DNA of 64,000 nucleotides, from positions 9,616,494 to 9,680,493 of the forward strand of contig OW121853.1 in the NCBI GenBank assembly GCA_933228895.1, in the 5' to 3' direction. Origin of the DNA: Platycnemis pennipes. Lineage: Eukaryota > Arthropoda > Insecta > Odonata > Platycnemididae. Below, in pieces: positions 23,691 through 36,152 of this stretch. Position numbers and translations under genes: made by a program. The notes under the pieces are model-generated. The model searched no databases, was not told where the DNA came from, and saw nothing but the letters and a program-made list of their open reading frames with translations. Numbering within the stretch: the stretch's first letter is position 1; every line of letters begins with the position of its first letter.

Positions 23691-24610
23691 TGAACTTCGC
23701 AATTCCTCAAAATTATACATTCGCCCCCTTCCGCCTTACACACCGACAAAAATCACTTCTTTTCCCCTCGAGGAAGCAGAGGAGTTCTCCCAGCAGAACA
23801 TTTCTCCCGACAGCGAATAAAATTAAAGTTGAATAATGAGCGGGGAGCACACGATTTTTCCAGTTGTCAAATTTGTGGAAGACTAAAACGTATTTTGAAT
23901 GATAAAGTGCTGGAGGGGTGCATGGACGTGGAAAGGAACCCTCCTTTCTTCTTTCTCCCCCCCCCCCCCTCCCTCCTCTCCTCTCACACTTCCCCCCCTC
24001 GCCCCACCCTCTCCCCTCCTCCCCTCGCCCTTTGTTCTTAGCGGAGCGTATACAATGCCCATTTGCAACCTTCCTTTTGTGCCCCGCCCCCTTCTTCCTT
24101 GCAACAACTAATCCACCCTCCCCCCCCCCCCTCAGTCCTCCATTTCATTTCTTACCCGCCCCTCTTCCTCCCTCCTTCCCTCCCAGCTCCTTCCGCGTCC
24201 ATAGCCTCATTTTTGTTGTTCCTCCCTTTACTTTTCCCATTTTTCTCCTCCGTTTGCCACGGCGAACCGACGCTTCCTACTCAGCCCTCCTCCCCCTCCC
24301 CTCCTCCCTCCCCCTCTCACCCCTAGGAAGTTCGTCTCCACTTCCGCTTCGCTCCGTTGCTAAGCAAGACAGCATTGCATTGTTGGGCGGAGTTGTGGAG
24401 GAGAGGAAGGGGTGAGCGGGGAGGGGGGAGAAAAGGGATTGAGATGGCGAGGGTGAGATAAAGAAGTGAGGCGGGGGGAGGAGGGGGTTGCACTGGATGA
24501 AAGTGGGCGGAGGGGGGGAGGGAGGGGAGTAGACGTAGGATAGAAATAAATTGTAGAAGGGGCTGCTTTCAGGAGCGAGACGTCTTCTCGGTGGGGTTCT
24601 CTAGATTTCA
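23690..24610. other. GC-rich island 5 with pyrimidine-to-purine switch
   Basis: Long C/T-dominated blocks (runs of nine or more C near 23960 and 24120) span about 23938-24340. They are followed by a G/A-dominated block at about 24385-24530, so the switch runs opposite to the islands at 5.5-6.4 and 13.6-14.3 kb. Pro/Ser-rich frames up to 165 codons are compositional. Confidence 0.5.
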
Positions 24611-26464
24611 AAAGGTGTCAGTTAACCGCCTTACTTTACCACTCATTCCTTTCACGAAATATTCTTCTCCTCTGCTTCTGTTAGGAGAATGGATGCAATC
24701 TCATAACTATTATCAAATTTAGCCTCTCTCCAATTTTCTAGATTTCGTGCGTGGTTAAATAACAGAAAAATATTAGTGGAAAATGCTTTTGGAATAAGGT
24801 TATGAATGAATAACAGTGAAATATTTCACGCTCTTTTGCCTTGCTCGCCAATAATAGGTTTTTAGGAAATTTAAGGCGAACCTAGGCGTCAATAAATCAG
24901 CCGATATTTTTAGTCCCAAGAATCACATTTGATATTTTCGTCGTGAAATCGTCGTCATCGTGAAATTTTAATGTTGAGGTGGAGGAGGTTAAACTGCTTT
25001 TACCTACGATAGTAATTCCTTACATTTTACCGGCAAAGCACTTTTCTATCAAAAGGATGCGGAGGAAATAATACATAATGAAAGAATTTATAATTCTTCT
25101 TTAAAAAATGTAAGCTACTAGCATTTATTAGTAACTGTGTCAAAGCTCTGAAACATTTGATTATGACAGCGTCAAGTGGGAATATTTTGGCCTGAGGTGT
25201 GAATATGAATTGACGTACGGGGGGCGAAGAAGGGGAAAGACGGAGGGTAGGAGGGTGTTGCTGTTTTGAATGTTTGCTGTGGTGCGTTGGAATATTCAAG
25301 GTCGGGTATTCCAAGGGAAGTTTTGAGTGTGGAGGGATTATGCAAATTATAAGTACTAACAATGACTCCTTATTATCGATTTTTTGACAAAAATCTTTTA
25401 CTGCATGCACTGAGAAAACTCTGTATCTACTCTGCAAAACTCTTTCATTGTATGTCTAAGCACATCATGAATCTCTTCAGACACACATGCAGGTTTTTCT
25501 CTTTCATTTTACGTTTTTCAATATTATATATTTCAATAACAATCATTTCAGTTAATGTTGACATTTCATAGCGGAGTAACAAAAGGATCACTTCAAATGA
25601 AGTTGTTCACATAGGCATCAGTGGAAGAATTCAATGGAAAGCTGCCCACGAACCTTTTAGCTTTCCGTCAAACTACTGACATATATGCTTTGGTACATTT
25701 TGATACATTAAATATGGAGTACGTGAGAGGAGAAATTTAGGTACGCCAGTAAAATACGTCGAGGAACAATTTACTACATGCACGATAGCAAAATTAGCAA
25801 GAAGAGCGGAAAATGAGGTTTCAGGAGGGATAGGTTATGAGATAGAAGTTTGGTCCTTCTCAGAAAGTTTGGAGTAATCTTATGCAGCTTATTTGCTTAG
25901 ATGACACAGGGCTGCAACCTATGAATATATATTATTTTTATGTATAAAGTGTAATCAGGCCATCAGCATCTATATATTTTAAAAATGCACTTTGCAACTG
26001 AGTAAAAATTAATGGTAAACGGGAGTTTTACGTCATTTAGTGTTTTAACACTATGTAGCTGTAGCTGATTACCTGTAGGGAAATAACTGTCAAGTGTAGA
26101 TGTAACTTTGTTAAAAAGTGTAGGGTATGGAACTTGTTCAATTCTTAAGATCCTCAATCATTTATTGTTTTTAAGGCTTATTTATTTCACAATTTTTCAG
26201 GGAAGATTATTCCTTGCTATATTCAATATCCATTGTATAAATTAAAAAAATTGAGGGAAAATCATCTATCTTTTGATGAGGATGGATTGAAAATGGATTT
26301 CTATTCTATAACTATAGTCGAAGTATTTAAGTGTAAAAAAACGACAAAACAACGTAAAACACCATCACCAGTGAGAAGCTAAAAAATTTCTATCGAATGA
26401 ATAAAGTCATAGCATATGGTACTGGGAAAAAATGTTCGCTAATGGCGTCCAGGTGATATGGAGT
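24611..26464. other. AT-rich stretch, nothing recognised
   Basis: No domain, RNA or repeat was recognised. The 136-codon minus frame at 25027-25437 has no motif and begins in purine-rich DNA. Confidence 0.35.
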
Positions 26465-27210
26465 TAGGTCTATTAAAGGCGCAGAAGACTCATGCCGTTC
26501 TGCATGAAGAGGAGGAGAAACTGCTGAGCATCCGAGATTGCGGGAGGGAGGGAAAATGGTAAGACCCTGTTTTTTTTACGGCCTCCCTGAAACGCCATCG
26601 GAGCCAATCTCGGGCGGAAAGAGGATTGAGGCGTTCTCACTCCAGGCAGTCTCATCATTCTCTCCTCTGTCCTCTCAGGGAAGAAAGGGATCTTCCTCGT
26701 CCACCCCTGTCTCGGAGGATGCGTAAAGGTGAACGGTCCCCAGGTGGGGGGGGGGGGGAGGAAGACGACCACCCTACACTCCCTTTCGTCAACCGTTCCC
26801 GAGGGAGAGAAAGACGCGCCCCTCCCTTCCCGCTCCTCCGCTGCAAACGGCCCACAGATCCCCTTATTATGCGCTCCCTCTCTCTTTCCTTCAACTCTTC
26901 TAAGATTGGATATAAAAGTCGCTCATTGGGCGGCTTCGAAGCTCAGACCCCGCCCTTTTCCGGCCAGGGGCACAGGCTCGCGAAATTGGTAGAGGGGGAT
27001 CTTCCACCTCGCTCCAAATTCGCTCCATCCTCATCATTCTCCCCGAACAGGTATCCCCATCTCATTCTTCCCTCCCAGCAACCCCTCGCGTCCCCTGTCT
27101 CCCTTCCACCACTTTTCACCGCCATCCCTTCCAGTGTCTCTTTCTGACATTTTTGCATCCCTCGAATACTTCACTTCCAGCTCTCCCCGGCACCTAAGCT
27201 TTCTTAATCC
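26465..27210 (+). promoter_or_regulatory. GC-rich island 6 with TATA box and initiator-like spacing
   Basis: Within a GC-rich island, TATAAAAG at 26911-26918 is followed by CTCAGAC with its A at 26945, about 34 bases from the first T of the box. ATTGGG (inverted CCAAT-like) and CCCGCCC (GC-box-like) lie between and after them. This is the best Pol II core-promoter arrangement in the window. A G12-type run lies at about 26745-26757. No coding exon is recognisable downstream: the 173-codon plus frame overlapping the island is low-complexity, and AT-rich DNA follows from 27.2 kb. Confidence 0.35.
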
Positions 27211-28439
27211 TCGCTTTCTTATGCAATGCGTTTTACAAATTACACTTACGAGTGGCATTATCCTCTGAGTTTATTTATGTTTTTTCCCAATGTGAGCTGA
27301 ACACCATAGCCTATCCATCTTTATAAACAAGGGTTGCATAAAAGCTTCAAAAATAATGGCAATATTATTAGGAAAATACTTCAAGTGGCTACTCAACTGG
27401 TAGGGCGAATGAGGAGAAGATTGTTGCCCGAGGTGGTTTGTGCAAAAAGGAATACACGGGCCAGCGTAGCAACAGCGAAATTTATAGCGTCTTAAATTTC
27501 TTATTATTACATTAATTTTTTATAGGTTATCTTGCTGCACACTGTTCCTTTACTCTTCATATGTGTTTCCATTGTGTTTCCTTTTCTCGCAACTCTTCCT
27601 TCATTCTGAATTTCCAATCTTTCATTTAATGCGCTTGATTAAATACCAAACTTTCATCTCTCCTGTTACCTTGGCCTATTATCAGCACTACGCGACGACG
27701 TCAATAAATCAGCCTTTGAAAATTTTCAGAACACTTCCCGAGGGTCATTTTTCAAAACCCTGCACCCATGCAATACAGAAAGTAATTTTCCATAAAAACT
27801 CTTATCGCAGAGCCGAAATACTAAATCTTGGTTCAGCTTCGACAACCGGTATAATTACAATCCCGTTTCCGTTTGGTTTTTATAAGATAATTTATCTTAG
27901 AAATATTTATATTTATTTACTTAAGCATAAATTTATCACTTCACCTTTAACCCTTCCTCTTAAGTATTCAAAATCAGCTCTAGGTTATTCTAGGTACAGG
28001 TTCGGTGGCTCAATATCCATACGTTCGCGTAAAATCACCCTTAATTTTAGCCGCAATATATTTTGGACCTTTTATTTTGCCTAATACTCTCCCTAAACGA
28101 TAAGTATGTATCTTTGAATACAATATTTAATAATTGATTGAGTTGGAGAATTTAGAAAATTAGAAGTAAATGATGCAATAACCAGAAATGAATAAAAGAT
28201 TGCAAATAATATTGAAAGAAAACTCAGAATTTCCGATTTTCGAGAAACTTTTGAAGAATGAGAAAAGCCTTAGCGAAGGAAGAAAAGGATGAAATGTCCA
28301 GAGTTACCATCATAGTGCAGTAGTAAATACTTATGGCAGTAAATTTTGATTAATAACTACAAAATACGTAATGATATCACAAAGATAGCGAAACTAATGG
28401 TATGAAAATAAAGCTAATTAATTGTAGCAAACTCAAAGG
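27211..28439. other. Pyrimidine-biased AT-rich stretch
   Basis: A 173-codon frame at 27563-28084 is unusually long for this composition but starts at GTG and has no recognisable domain, hydrophobic pattern or homologue that I know. The strand is pyrimidine-biased, which removes TAA, TAG and TGA and can create such a frame by chance. Confidence 0.25.
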
Positions 28440-29465
28440 CCATCATCATCATCATTATTAGTCAGCAATCTTGGGATTGCTTTGAAGCAGCTTTCCACTG
28501 AATTCTTCCATCAGCTAATTTCTTCATATTTTCTTCTCTTTCACATCCTTCATCACTTTTTCCATACACCTCGTAGGGGGCTTCCGTTACCATTCTTCCC
28601 GTCCCCTTGTCCTTGGACGATTGTCTTCATCAGGCTAATGATGTGGTCCAATAAGTTTCCTTACCTTCTTCTTACGCCTTTCTCCCTTTCCTTCCAATCT
28701 TCTTAAGACTTTCTTGTCACTTACTGGGTCGATCCATTTAATATTCGTCATACGTCCGTAGCACACCATTTTGGATGCTTTCACCTTTTCCTTCTCCAAT
28801 GCTGCCATCTTCCCTGACTCAATGACATAAAGAAACATACATTAAATGTATGTTCTAATGAATGGTCTCCTTACTTCTATGCTTGTATTTCCGGCTGTAC
28901 GTAAATTCTTCTTTTCACAGAATGCCCTCTTTGCCTTAGCTATTCTACTGACTTCCTTTTTCTTGCTTCGGCTTTCGTTGGTTGCTCGGCTTCCAATGTA
29001 CGAGATTTCTTTCACCTCTTCAAGTTTTTGTTTTCCTATAACATAGAAAGAAAACAAAACTAGCCAAATCCACAAAATAATAAACTTATTAAACGATTCT
29101 TATTATTTTTTTTGGATTTGGCTCGAGTTTTTTCTTTCTAAGTTATCATGTTTCGCTTCCACTCCATATCACCTGAATTTTCAGAATTTTTTTCCTAGTT
29201 TAACGTTGGTTTTGGCATCTTATCTGCTGCTGTACCACAATATCTTAGTTCCCTTATTAATATTCAGCTGATATCTGGCTATAGTCCTTTCTATACCTAT
29301 GAGATTCGTATTAAAACCCCTCTATGCCTATGATATGAGTGCTATGTCATCTGCAAATCGTAGCATGCTACTTTTTTCTCCGTTTACATTAACTTCAGAA
29401 GACGTCTCTTTGATTTCCTTGATGGCTCTCTCCTATTGAACATTAAAAATTATGGTAGTGGCCTT
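28440..29465 (-). mobile_element. RTE-like non-LTR retrotransposon fragment with intact FADD
   Basis: Minus-strand copy of the same family as 17.4-18.96 kb. In coding order: IFNV..ERAIKEIKE (about 29400-29450), SSMLRFADDIALIS (about 29335-29385), KLEEVKEISYIGSRATN (about 28970-29030), RIAKAKRAFCEKKNLRTAGN, and VCYGRMTNIKWIDPVSDKKV (28730-28790). The catalytic box reads FADD, so this copy keeps both aspartates that the 17.4-kb copy has lost, although stops and frameshifts follow immediately. The 3' end is the CATCATCATCATCATTATT run at about 28441-28460, the complement of the GATGAT-type tail. The 5' part is missing. Confidence 0.8.
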
Positions 29466-30194
29466 CACCAAATCCAAAACAAAAGCTATCCGAACAAACA
29501 ACTAGTTTGGGATGGTCAAATTAGAGAAAAAATATCATAGGTTTTATATTCTCGGCTTAGATGTAATTAATACTACTGAAAGACACAACTGGAACTGACT
29601 GTGATATAGACAGTAACATATTTAGGAATAGAAGAACAACTGTTTGCACAAAACCTAAGAGGTAGACACCATTTTTGGCCTTTACTACAAAGTTCAAAAA
29701 CCTGATTAAAACCGAGAGCAATAAATATAACATGCTAATAGTGAAAGTGAAGGATATCAAGCATATGAACCCCTTTTAAGTACATAAATATATAAAAATC
29801 ACTCCTAAATTAATTTTGGAGGAATGTACTGGTATGCGAGGCTTAAAGAAAATGAAAACTCTCCACATCAACCTTTGGAAGAAAGAATAAGTGAGAGCTA
29901 AGTCATGGTCACAGATGAATACTCGGAACTGATAAATAAAGTGTAAGACAGGAACGGAGAATGTAGATTAATTACCATCAGATGCAAGGTTTTGTCGCTT
30001 TGAAATGGTGACAAACATTGCATTGGACTTTTTACGCAGAATTCCAAAATAATAAACCAAATTCTGTATCACGGCAGGTTTTTCCAGAACCCACGAAAAT
30101 ATGATAATAAAAAAAACATAATCATGTAATAACATTGCTCTATGACTACGTTTGCAATGAGTGAAAATATTCTCCGTAGGGTGAGACTGAATGT
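29466..30194. other. AT-rich stretch, nothing recognised
   Basis: No feature was recognised apart from short stop-bound frames on both strands. Confidence 0.35.
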
Positions 30195-30660
30195 GTCAGG
30201 GATTGATAGACATAAATCATGCTTTAAAAACGATCATTGGATTTAATTCGGCGGATGCGTGTCCAGTCTCCTCTAAACAACTACCAATAGCCGGCCATTG
30301 CATGTACGTACCGTTCGCTTTCTTTTGCTTCTCTATTAAATTATTTTGATATCCTGATGGAAAATCTTGCCATATTTTTCCTTAAAATCATTAAGATTAT
30401 TAGGAAAATTAATTAAATGAGAATGAAGAAACTGGAATTTTACGTTCATGCTACATCCAAGCAGTTCATAGGATTCCACAATTTTTTCAAATAAAATGGT
30501 GTAATTTGCGTCCTTTTTCTTCCCTGAAAGGTTTTGTACATTTGTTGGAGATCAGTTCATCCAACTGCGTGTATTCATTGTTTTCTTGAATGTGTTATCG
30601 GTCGTTAATTTTGTTATTAGTTGGCCCGTGAAAATATCAGCTTTACATATTCAGACATTT
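30195..30660 (-). pseudogene. Decayed copy of an uncharacterised arthropod repeat-associated protein
   Basis: The minus strand reads TDNTFKKTMNT, then GKKKDANYTILFEK, VESYELLGCSMNVKFQFLHSH, LINFPNNLNDFKEKYGKIFHQDI and, after stops, RYVHAMAGYW..FRGDW. This follows an order I know from uncharacterised, multi-copy arthropod proteins: a fixed pattern with VKxHFLHSHL, GERFHQDI, RYQGxW and ADYCW. I cannot name the family or its function. It behaves like transposon-borne or retrotransposed sequence. Here at least three frame changes and several stops (two right after FHQDIKII) make it a pseudogene, and the N-terminal part is not recognisable upstream. Identification rests on one clean 50-codon stretch (about 30335-30500) plus weaker flanks. 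Confidence 0.6.
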
Positions 30661-31224
30661 TTGGTGGAAAGTAAGCACAAAGGTATCGAAAGCATATATT
30701 ATATTGCCTATTTATAAGGCTTCCACGAATGGCTGCATTAGATTACACTAATTTTGATGTGGGAGGTTGGCAACTATTTTCGTAGGATCAACCAGTGGAA
30801 ACACAACCATGTATTTTCGTCTGGTGTGCAAGTGCTTTTGACTGGCCAATGCTTACTTACCTAATATTTTGCCCCTGCTCTGTAGTCCCATTCACAAATA
30901 AAGCAAGCAAGGATTTGGTGTCAGTAGCTTGTTAGCCGAGCAATATTCCAATGACCTAAAACTCCCCATGCACAGACCATCCATGAATATTGTATTGCAC
31001 CCTTTACCTCATAAATTTAAGGTTTTCTTACATCTCTTTCTAAGTCAAGGAACGTGCTACTGGAGTAAACGACTCAAAGTTTCAATTGTGTAATAAAACA
31101 CCTATGAAACTATACTTGCCGGCAGCTATGAACAACCTCGACTGTCTTCAACCGCAAATACGGTCATGGGGTTTCAGGACAAACAAAATATTTCAACAAT
31201 ATACCGAACCACCTTCCTCAGAAA
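30661..31224. other. AT-rich stretch, nothing recognised
   Basis: This could hold the decayed N-terminal part of the pseudogene just downstream on the minus strand, but no residue pattern is readable. Confidence 0.3.
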
Positions 31225-31586
31225 TCATCACCATTGGTCATCAATCCTCAGATTGGTTTGCCGCAGCTCTGCACTGAGTTCTTCTTTCGGCTAACCTCTT
31301 CATATTTACGTATTTCTTCTCTTTCACATCCTACACTACTTGTTCCATATATATCTCGCACGAGGCCTTCCTTTGCCATTCTTCCCATCCACTTATCCCT
31401 CTACAATTGTCTTCATCAGGCCATCATGTCTCATGATGTGGCCGATTAAGTTGTTCCGTCTTCTTCTCAGGGTATTCAGAAGACTGCTCTTTTCTCCCAC
31501 TCTTCTTAAGACTTCCTCGTCACTTACTCGGTCGATCCATTTAATCTTCTTCATTCTTCTGTAGCATCACATTTCGAATGCTTCCT
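31225..31586 (-). mobile_element. RTE-like retrotransposon 3' tail fragment
   Basis: The minus strand encodes MKKIKWIDRVSDEEVLRRVG, NTLRRRRNNLIGHIMRHDGL and VDGKNGKGRPRARY. By eye this is very close to the tail of the 17.4-18.96-kb copy. The 3' end reads AATCTGAGGATTGATGACCAATGGTGATGA, the family terminus. It is severely 5'-truncated, which fits incomplete reverse transcription. It stops about 45 bp short of the 5.5-kb TIR element. Confidence 0.8.
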
Positions 31587-31631
31587 CAGAAATACTGAAT
31601 CAATTTAGCTTCTTGTTGACTGCATTAAGAG

Positions 31632-31860
31632 AGCCCTGCTGAAAAATTCCGTACACATTTTCTACGGAACGTAAGGAATTCTACAGAGTTTCTGTAGAAA
31701 CCTTTCCCTTTCTACGGAGTTCTACAGAACAAATTCTACGGAACAGAGGGACTTCTGTAGAAAGTTGTGAGGTCTACGGAATTCTACGGAAAATTTTGCG
31801 AGGCAAGTTCAAAGTTCCGTACACTGCCCGAGTATTCCGTAGGAAGCCCGAGATGCCTCT
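31632..31860 (+). repeat. Left terminus and subterminal CTACGGAA array
   Basis: The terminal inverted repeat occupies 31632-31653. CTACGGAA, TTCTGTAGAA and TTCTACGGA words then occur about ten times to roughly 31860, alternating in orientation. Past this the sequence becomes ordinary AT-rich DNA. Confidence 0.75.
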
Positions 31861-33939
31861 ACAGAATATCATCCCGGCATCCCTTTCGGCCATATCCTTA
31901 AGGAATAAGCAGACATTTCAGAAAAGTACGATATGGAGATCAGAGACGTTAAGTTCCGGGACATTTACGCCCGTGATATGATAAAATAGATATATGAAAC
32001 CGCATATGATAATTAACTAAAAATAATAAAATCAATTATGAAATAGAACGTAACTTTAAAGTTGAAGTACTAACGGCGTTAAAATGACCAATAATCATGA
32101 TTTTCATGAAAACCAATTTTGTGACACGATATGGGTACGGGTATTAAATTAAAATATGTGTTAAATATATCTACCGTTTTCTCTGTATTCACCTTTTTCT
32201 TACATTTGCGCGGAATATAAACTGTACGACTTCATTACAGAGAGATATCCTTTTACGACCGCTGACTTTGTCTTTGAATGTTTTCATGAGCGCAGCGTAA
32301 ACAATATAAATTGATGTAGGATGGCGATAATTCATTAAAATTTTAACGTGTAAATGTATTTGACAAATTTATTCAATCCAATAGAATGTAGCGTTTACTT
32401 AAGCATTTGCTGTTATAGCATTTTATAGATATCTATAGATATGTTTACAAAATATTATGATGAGCAAAGAGATCAAAATCAATCATATTGATTCAATTAA
32501 TTGTTCAATTGTGCAAAATACAATTGCATTATTATGTTTTGCCTCCTTTGTTGTATTACTTGTTAAATACCACTTCGCTGAAACATATTATTTAAATTCT
32601 ATTCTTCATGACGACATATGAAAATAAGTTCATGTAAAATACTGTTGGCATCTTTGCTTTTTCAATAGACATATGACTCTGCAAAAGTTATGATTGAAAA
32701 TGAAGCTTTGATGCTTTAAAATGATAGATAGCATTGATGACTTTAATAATGGGACATCTAGAAGAGTGGGCTTAATTATATGAAACTGATCATGTTTTTC
32801 TGCATCTCTGGATCCTGAGTTTATAATTGCTATGGCTATGTGAGGGATTTGTGTCATGTTGTAGTGCATCCTGGTGCAATGATACTTAAGTCAATCATTC
32901 ACTCCAAGCCTATTATCTTCAGAAGAATGGCATTTTTGACCACCCTTACAATGAAAATATTTATAAGTATAGGTTATGTTCATATATGATAAGATTATAA
33001 TCTTTTCATGTATACAAAACCCAGTCAGCTATATATGTATATATCAATCGTGTTGTAGATTACATACATCTAGATGCATGGATCAGTGGTTAAGGAAGAT
33101 TAAGTAAGTAGGTTTGATAGAAAATGGAAATAATACTTGGCAAATGTGTGTGATGATACTACGTGAAGAGTTAATAGAGTGTGATGAACAGCCTTGATAT
33201 TTTTTAACTTAAGGAAAAACTATATTCCTTTGGAACACCTCAGAGGAGTATTCTTATAGGAGCTTCAAAAGAATGTGCAGTGTAGTTTTTTCCTTCCATG
33301 ATTTCTTGCACTCCCTATATGCATACCTATGGCAGCACTCAATGGATTAACTGCAGTTACCTTCATCCAGACATTTTCCTTTTTTCACTTCTATAGTGAC
33401 TGATCTCATCAACCTTTAGATTTAGTTAAATACTGGGAGGATTTTTACATGCATGTTATACAAATGATTCACTGAAAAGCATGTTTATGACCACATTAGC
33501 AGGAAATTTGTGTGTTGCATCATGCATCGAATTACTCCCTTTATATATCATAATGCATCAAAATCTATGTTTGAATTGAATTTCCATATTTCATTGTTTT
33601 GAAGTACCTAGGTGTAGTATTTTACTATATGCAAGTCATTAGCATGAAGTTGACATGGAGGCTGTCTTATCCATTAGGTATACATTTTTAAATTGAGCTG
33701 GTGCTTCATCAAAAATACATTTTCCATCAACCTCAACAATGTTAGTTGTAGTCGTTTTCATCCAGATTTCAGAATTTTAGCTTTTCATAGCTGTATCAGG
33801 TGAAACATCAGCTCTGATTAGTGGCGGGTAAACAGTTAGGGTAATTCTGAAGCTTGACCTCTTCTGTAACACTCTTTACAATCAGCAACAGCAGTTATAA
33901 ATGGTTATGAGGCTACACAGGGGCCATGAAACTCATGCT

Positions 33940-34090
33940 ATATTAGAGTTACATGAGACAGACCACTGCATTTAATGATAGCATAACATTGAATTCCATT
34001 TCCAGCACAAAACATACAAGAGGATGATAGGATCTGGTCATTAAAATAATGAAAGAATTCTATTTCACATGGAAGATGGAAACTTAAATT
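33940..34090 (-). pseudogene. Coding-like relic inside the TIR element, family not recognised
   Basis: The minus strand stays open for about 50 codons and reads FHLPCEIEFFHYFNDQ, then SSSCMFCAGNGIQC, with four closely spaced cysteines. Beyond it a second frame reads KTTTTNIVEVDGKCIFDEAP (about 33700-33760). Both look more protein-like than neighbouring frames, and together they suggest a much-decayed minus-strand gene of the element. I recognise no catalytic motif. Confidence 0.25.
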
Positions 34091-35472
34091 CTTAGCTACT
34101 ATTTTTAAGAAATCCTGAGGTTTGTATAGTGAAAAGCAGGAGGCAATTCATTTTTTCATTTCCTGTAGCAAATTATTTGCAACTTTGTTAAGCTTGCAAC
34201 ACCTGGCGATAAGCCACATTTCTTGAAATGGATATACTATTATTCCTTAAGATTTCAAGAAAGAAATGTAAAGATTATTTTCTATAGCTTAATTGGTGAC
34301 TTCTTAGCCCTGCTTTCCTAAGAGATTCCACACATCAGGTTTTGGTTTTAGGGTGCTTTTACATCTAAGATCATTTATGCACCATCAAAATATTCTTGTA
34401 TGGAATAAATCCATAATGGCTGGTATTTTTTAACTTAGGCATGTCCATATGTTGGGCTGCCTCATGTAACTTATCATTTTAAATATTATTTTGAGATTTA
34501 GGAAGCCTATGAAAACTTATGTCCATTTTAAATCTATTTATTGTACCAGACTGGTGCACATCAGACCTTATAATTAAATTTAGGATATCCTTCATGTGGA
34601 TCTTGATCAACACTTGAAATACATTTTCACCATATATTTTCATAATACCACTTATGATAAAAAGTGGTTGACAGTGACATATTTTTTAAAACCTCTTGAG
34701 TTGCCTCATAGATCAAGGCCATACAATATGTGAGAATGATAATATGCATGGTATAGCATCATATAAGTAATTATTTGGTCTCAGTGGCTTAATTTTCCTC
34801 ATAAGCTGCAATGATTTAGGCAGCTTTTTACAGACACCAATGTTAAGTTCATTCCAAGTTAACTCATGGCCAATGAAAACCCTAATAATTTTACAGGCTC
34901 ATTCATTTTAGGGTACATTGAGCGAAATACAAATAAGATTTTGATTCCCCAATGTGTTATTTGAGGAGAACCAGTTTTGAGGGGAAAAAGAGATTATGTC
35001 CAGAATGCAGTATCAGCAAAAACTGTTTCGTATACATGACACACACTACTCAGTAGTAGTGGGTATATCCATTGTTATGAAGTACCTGAGCTCTATCAAA
35101 TTGAATTTGGGTTCAGTAGCTGATGATGACCAGAAAAACTGATTGGCATGTGCAGCATATCTCTCAAACTTTCTAAGACTTCATACATCCTGTTGCCGAC
35201 CTCTAGCTGCAATTCTAATTAAAGCTATAGCTAGCATATTCGCAAATTGTGCTGAAAATAAGCATGTGTATTTAATTTGCTGAGAAACAAAACGTACTTA
35301 TATACAAGTATTCTTATTGACCACTTTATTTATGTAGTAATAGTAATGTGTTTACATAAAGGTTTGTAACAAGATATTAATTTTGTTCTGTAAACTTTTT
35401 TTTTTCTGTTCTATTCTAAGTCTGTTCAAAAGTAATTGAAATTTAAAAACTGACATTGTGTACTAAATAGCC

Positions 35473-35500
35473 CTGAAGAAGCCTAAATAAAGAGGCGAAA
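35473..35500 (+). ncRNA. Hammerhead-ribozyme-like core motif
   Basis: CTGAAGA, one extra A, GCCT/AGGC pairing across an eight-base loop, then GAAAC. This matches the hammerhead core (CUGANGA, stem II, GAAA) except for one unpaired base between CUGANGA and stem II. Similar motifs end Penelope-like elements. Stem III and the cleavage site cannot be assigned with confidence, so activity is doubtful. Confidence 0.3.
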
Positions 35501-36152
35501 CATTGGCACAAATTGGTGTTTATAAAAAAAATGGCCAAACAACTCCATATAAACACATTTCTATTGCTACAAAACGTACTAAAATATCATTCATACATCC
35601 TGTTGCCTTCTTATAATCTTTTTAGTTTCAACTAATCATCTATAGTATATCGGTAAAATGACCACATTGCTAATAATTATAACATTAATGTTTTCAATTT
35701 GTCTTATTTGTTGGAATTTAAAATTGTTTGGAATGAGATCCTCATGACTCCCCCCACCTGCCCAAAAGTACTTGAAACCCCTTCTTGAAAAACTAAGCCT
35801 TATAAAATATGGATATAAAACAAAAAACAAGTATCAAAATATTTTAAAATAGGAATTACTACATAGTTAGAAAAAAAATTATTAAATACACGAGAACATA
35901 ATTTGAATAGCGATTTTAATTTAACTCTGGATAACACCGGATGTTGGCATGAAGCGTCCATCTTAGTTTTTTTGTGATCTGTGTCAAGAAGACTCTCCTT
36001 GACGTGTGTACGTCGTTTATGTTTTTACTTTTCGACGTGCACCAATTCGAGGAGTTTTGTTTGTTAATGCGTGTTGAGTTAAAAACCGTGAAAGAGTGAA
36101 AAGAAATTATTTGACCTGAAATCTAATACTATCTACTATCATTAAGGAGAAA

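Noticed and set aside
23918..24415. 165-codon plus frame in GC island 5
   Set aside because: Starts at GTG or a similar codon and is almost entirely Pro/Ser/Leu from C runs; the same open character appears in other frames.
26626..27147. 173-codon plus frame in GC island 6
   Set aside because: Arg/Ser/Pro low-complexity peptide with frames on both strands open; no domain.
27563..28084. 173-codon plus frame in AT-rich DNA
   Set aside because: GTG start, pyrimidine bias, no recognisable motif. Worth an RNA-seq check but not supportable as a gene.
31586..31632. RTE-like tail at 31.2-31.6 kb as part of the TIR element
   Set aside because: It ends about 45 bp before the terminal inverted repeat and has its own 3' terminus, so it is a separate neighbouring insertion.
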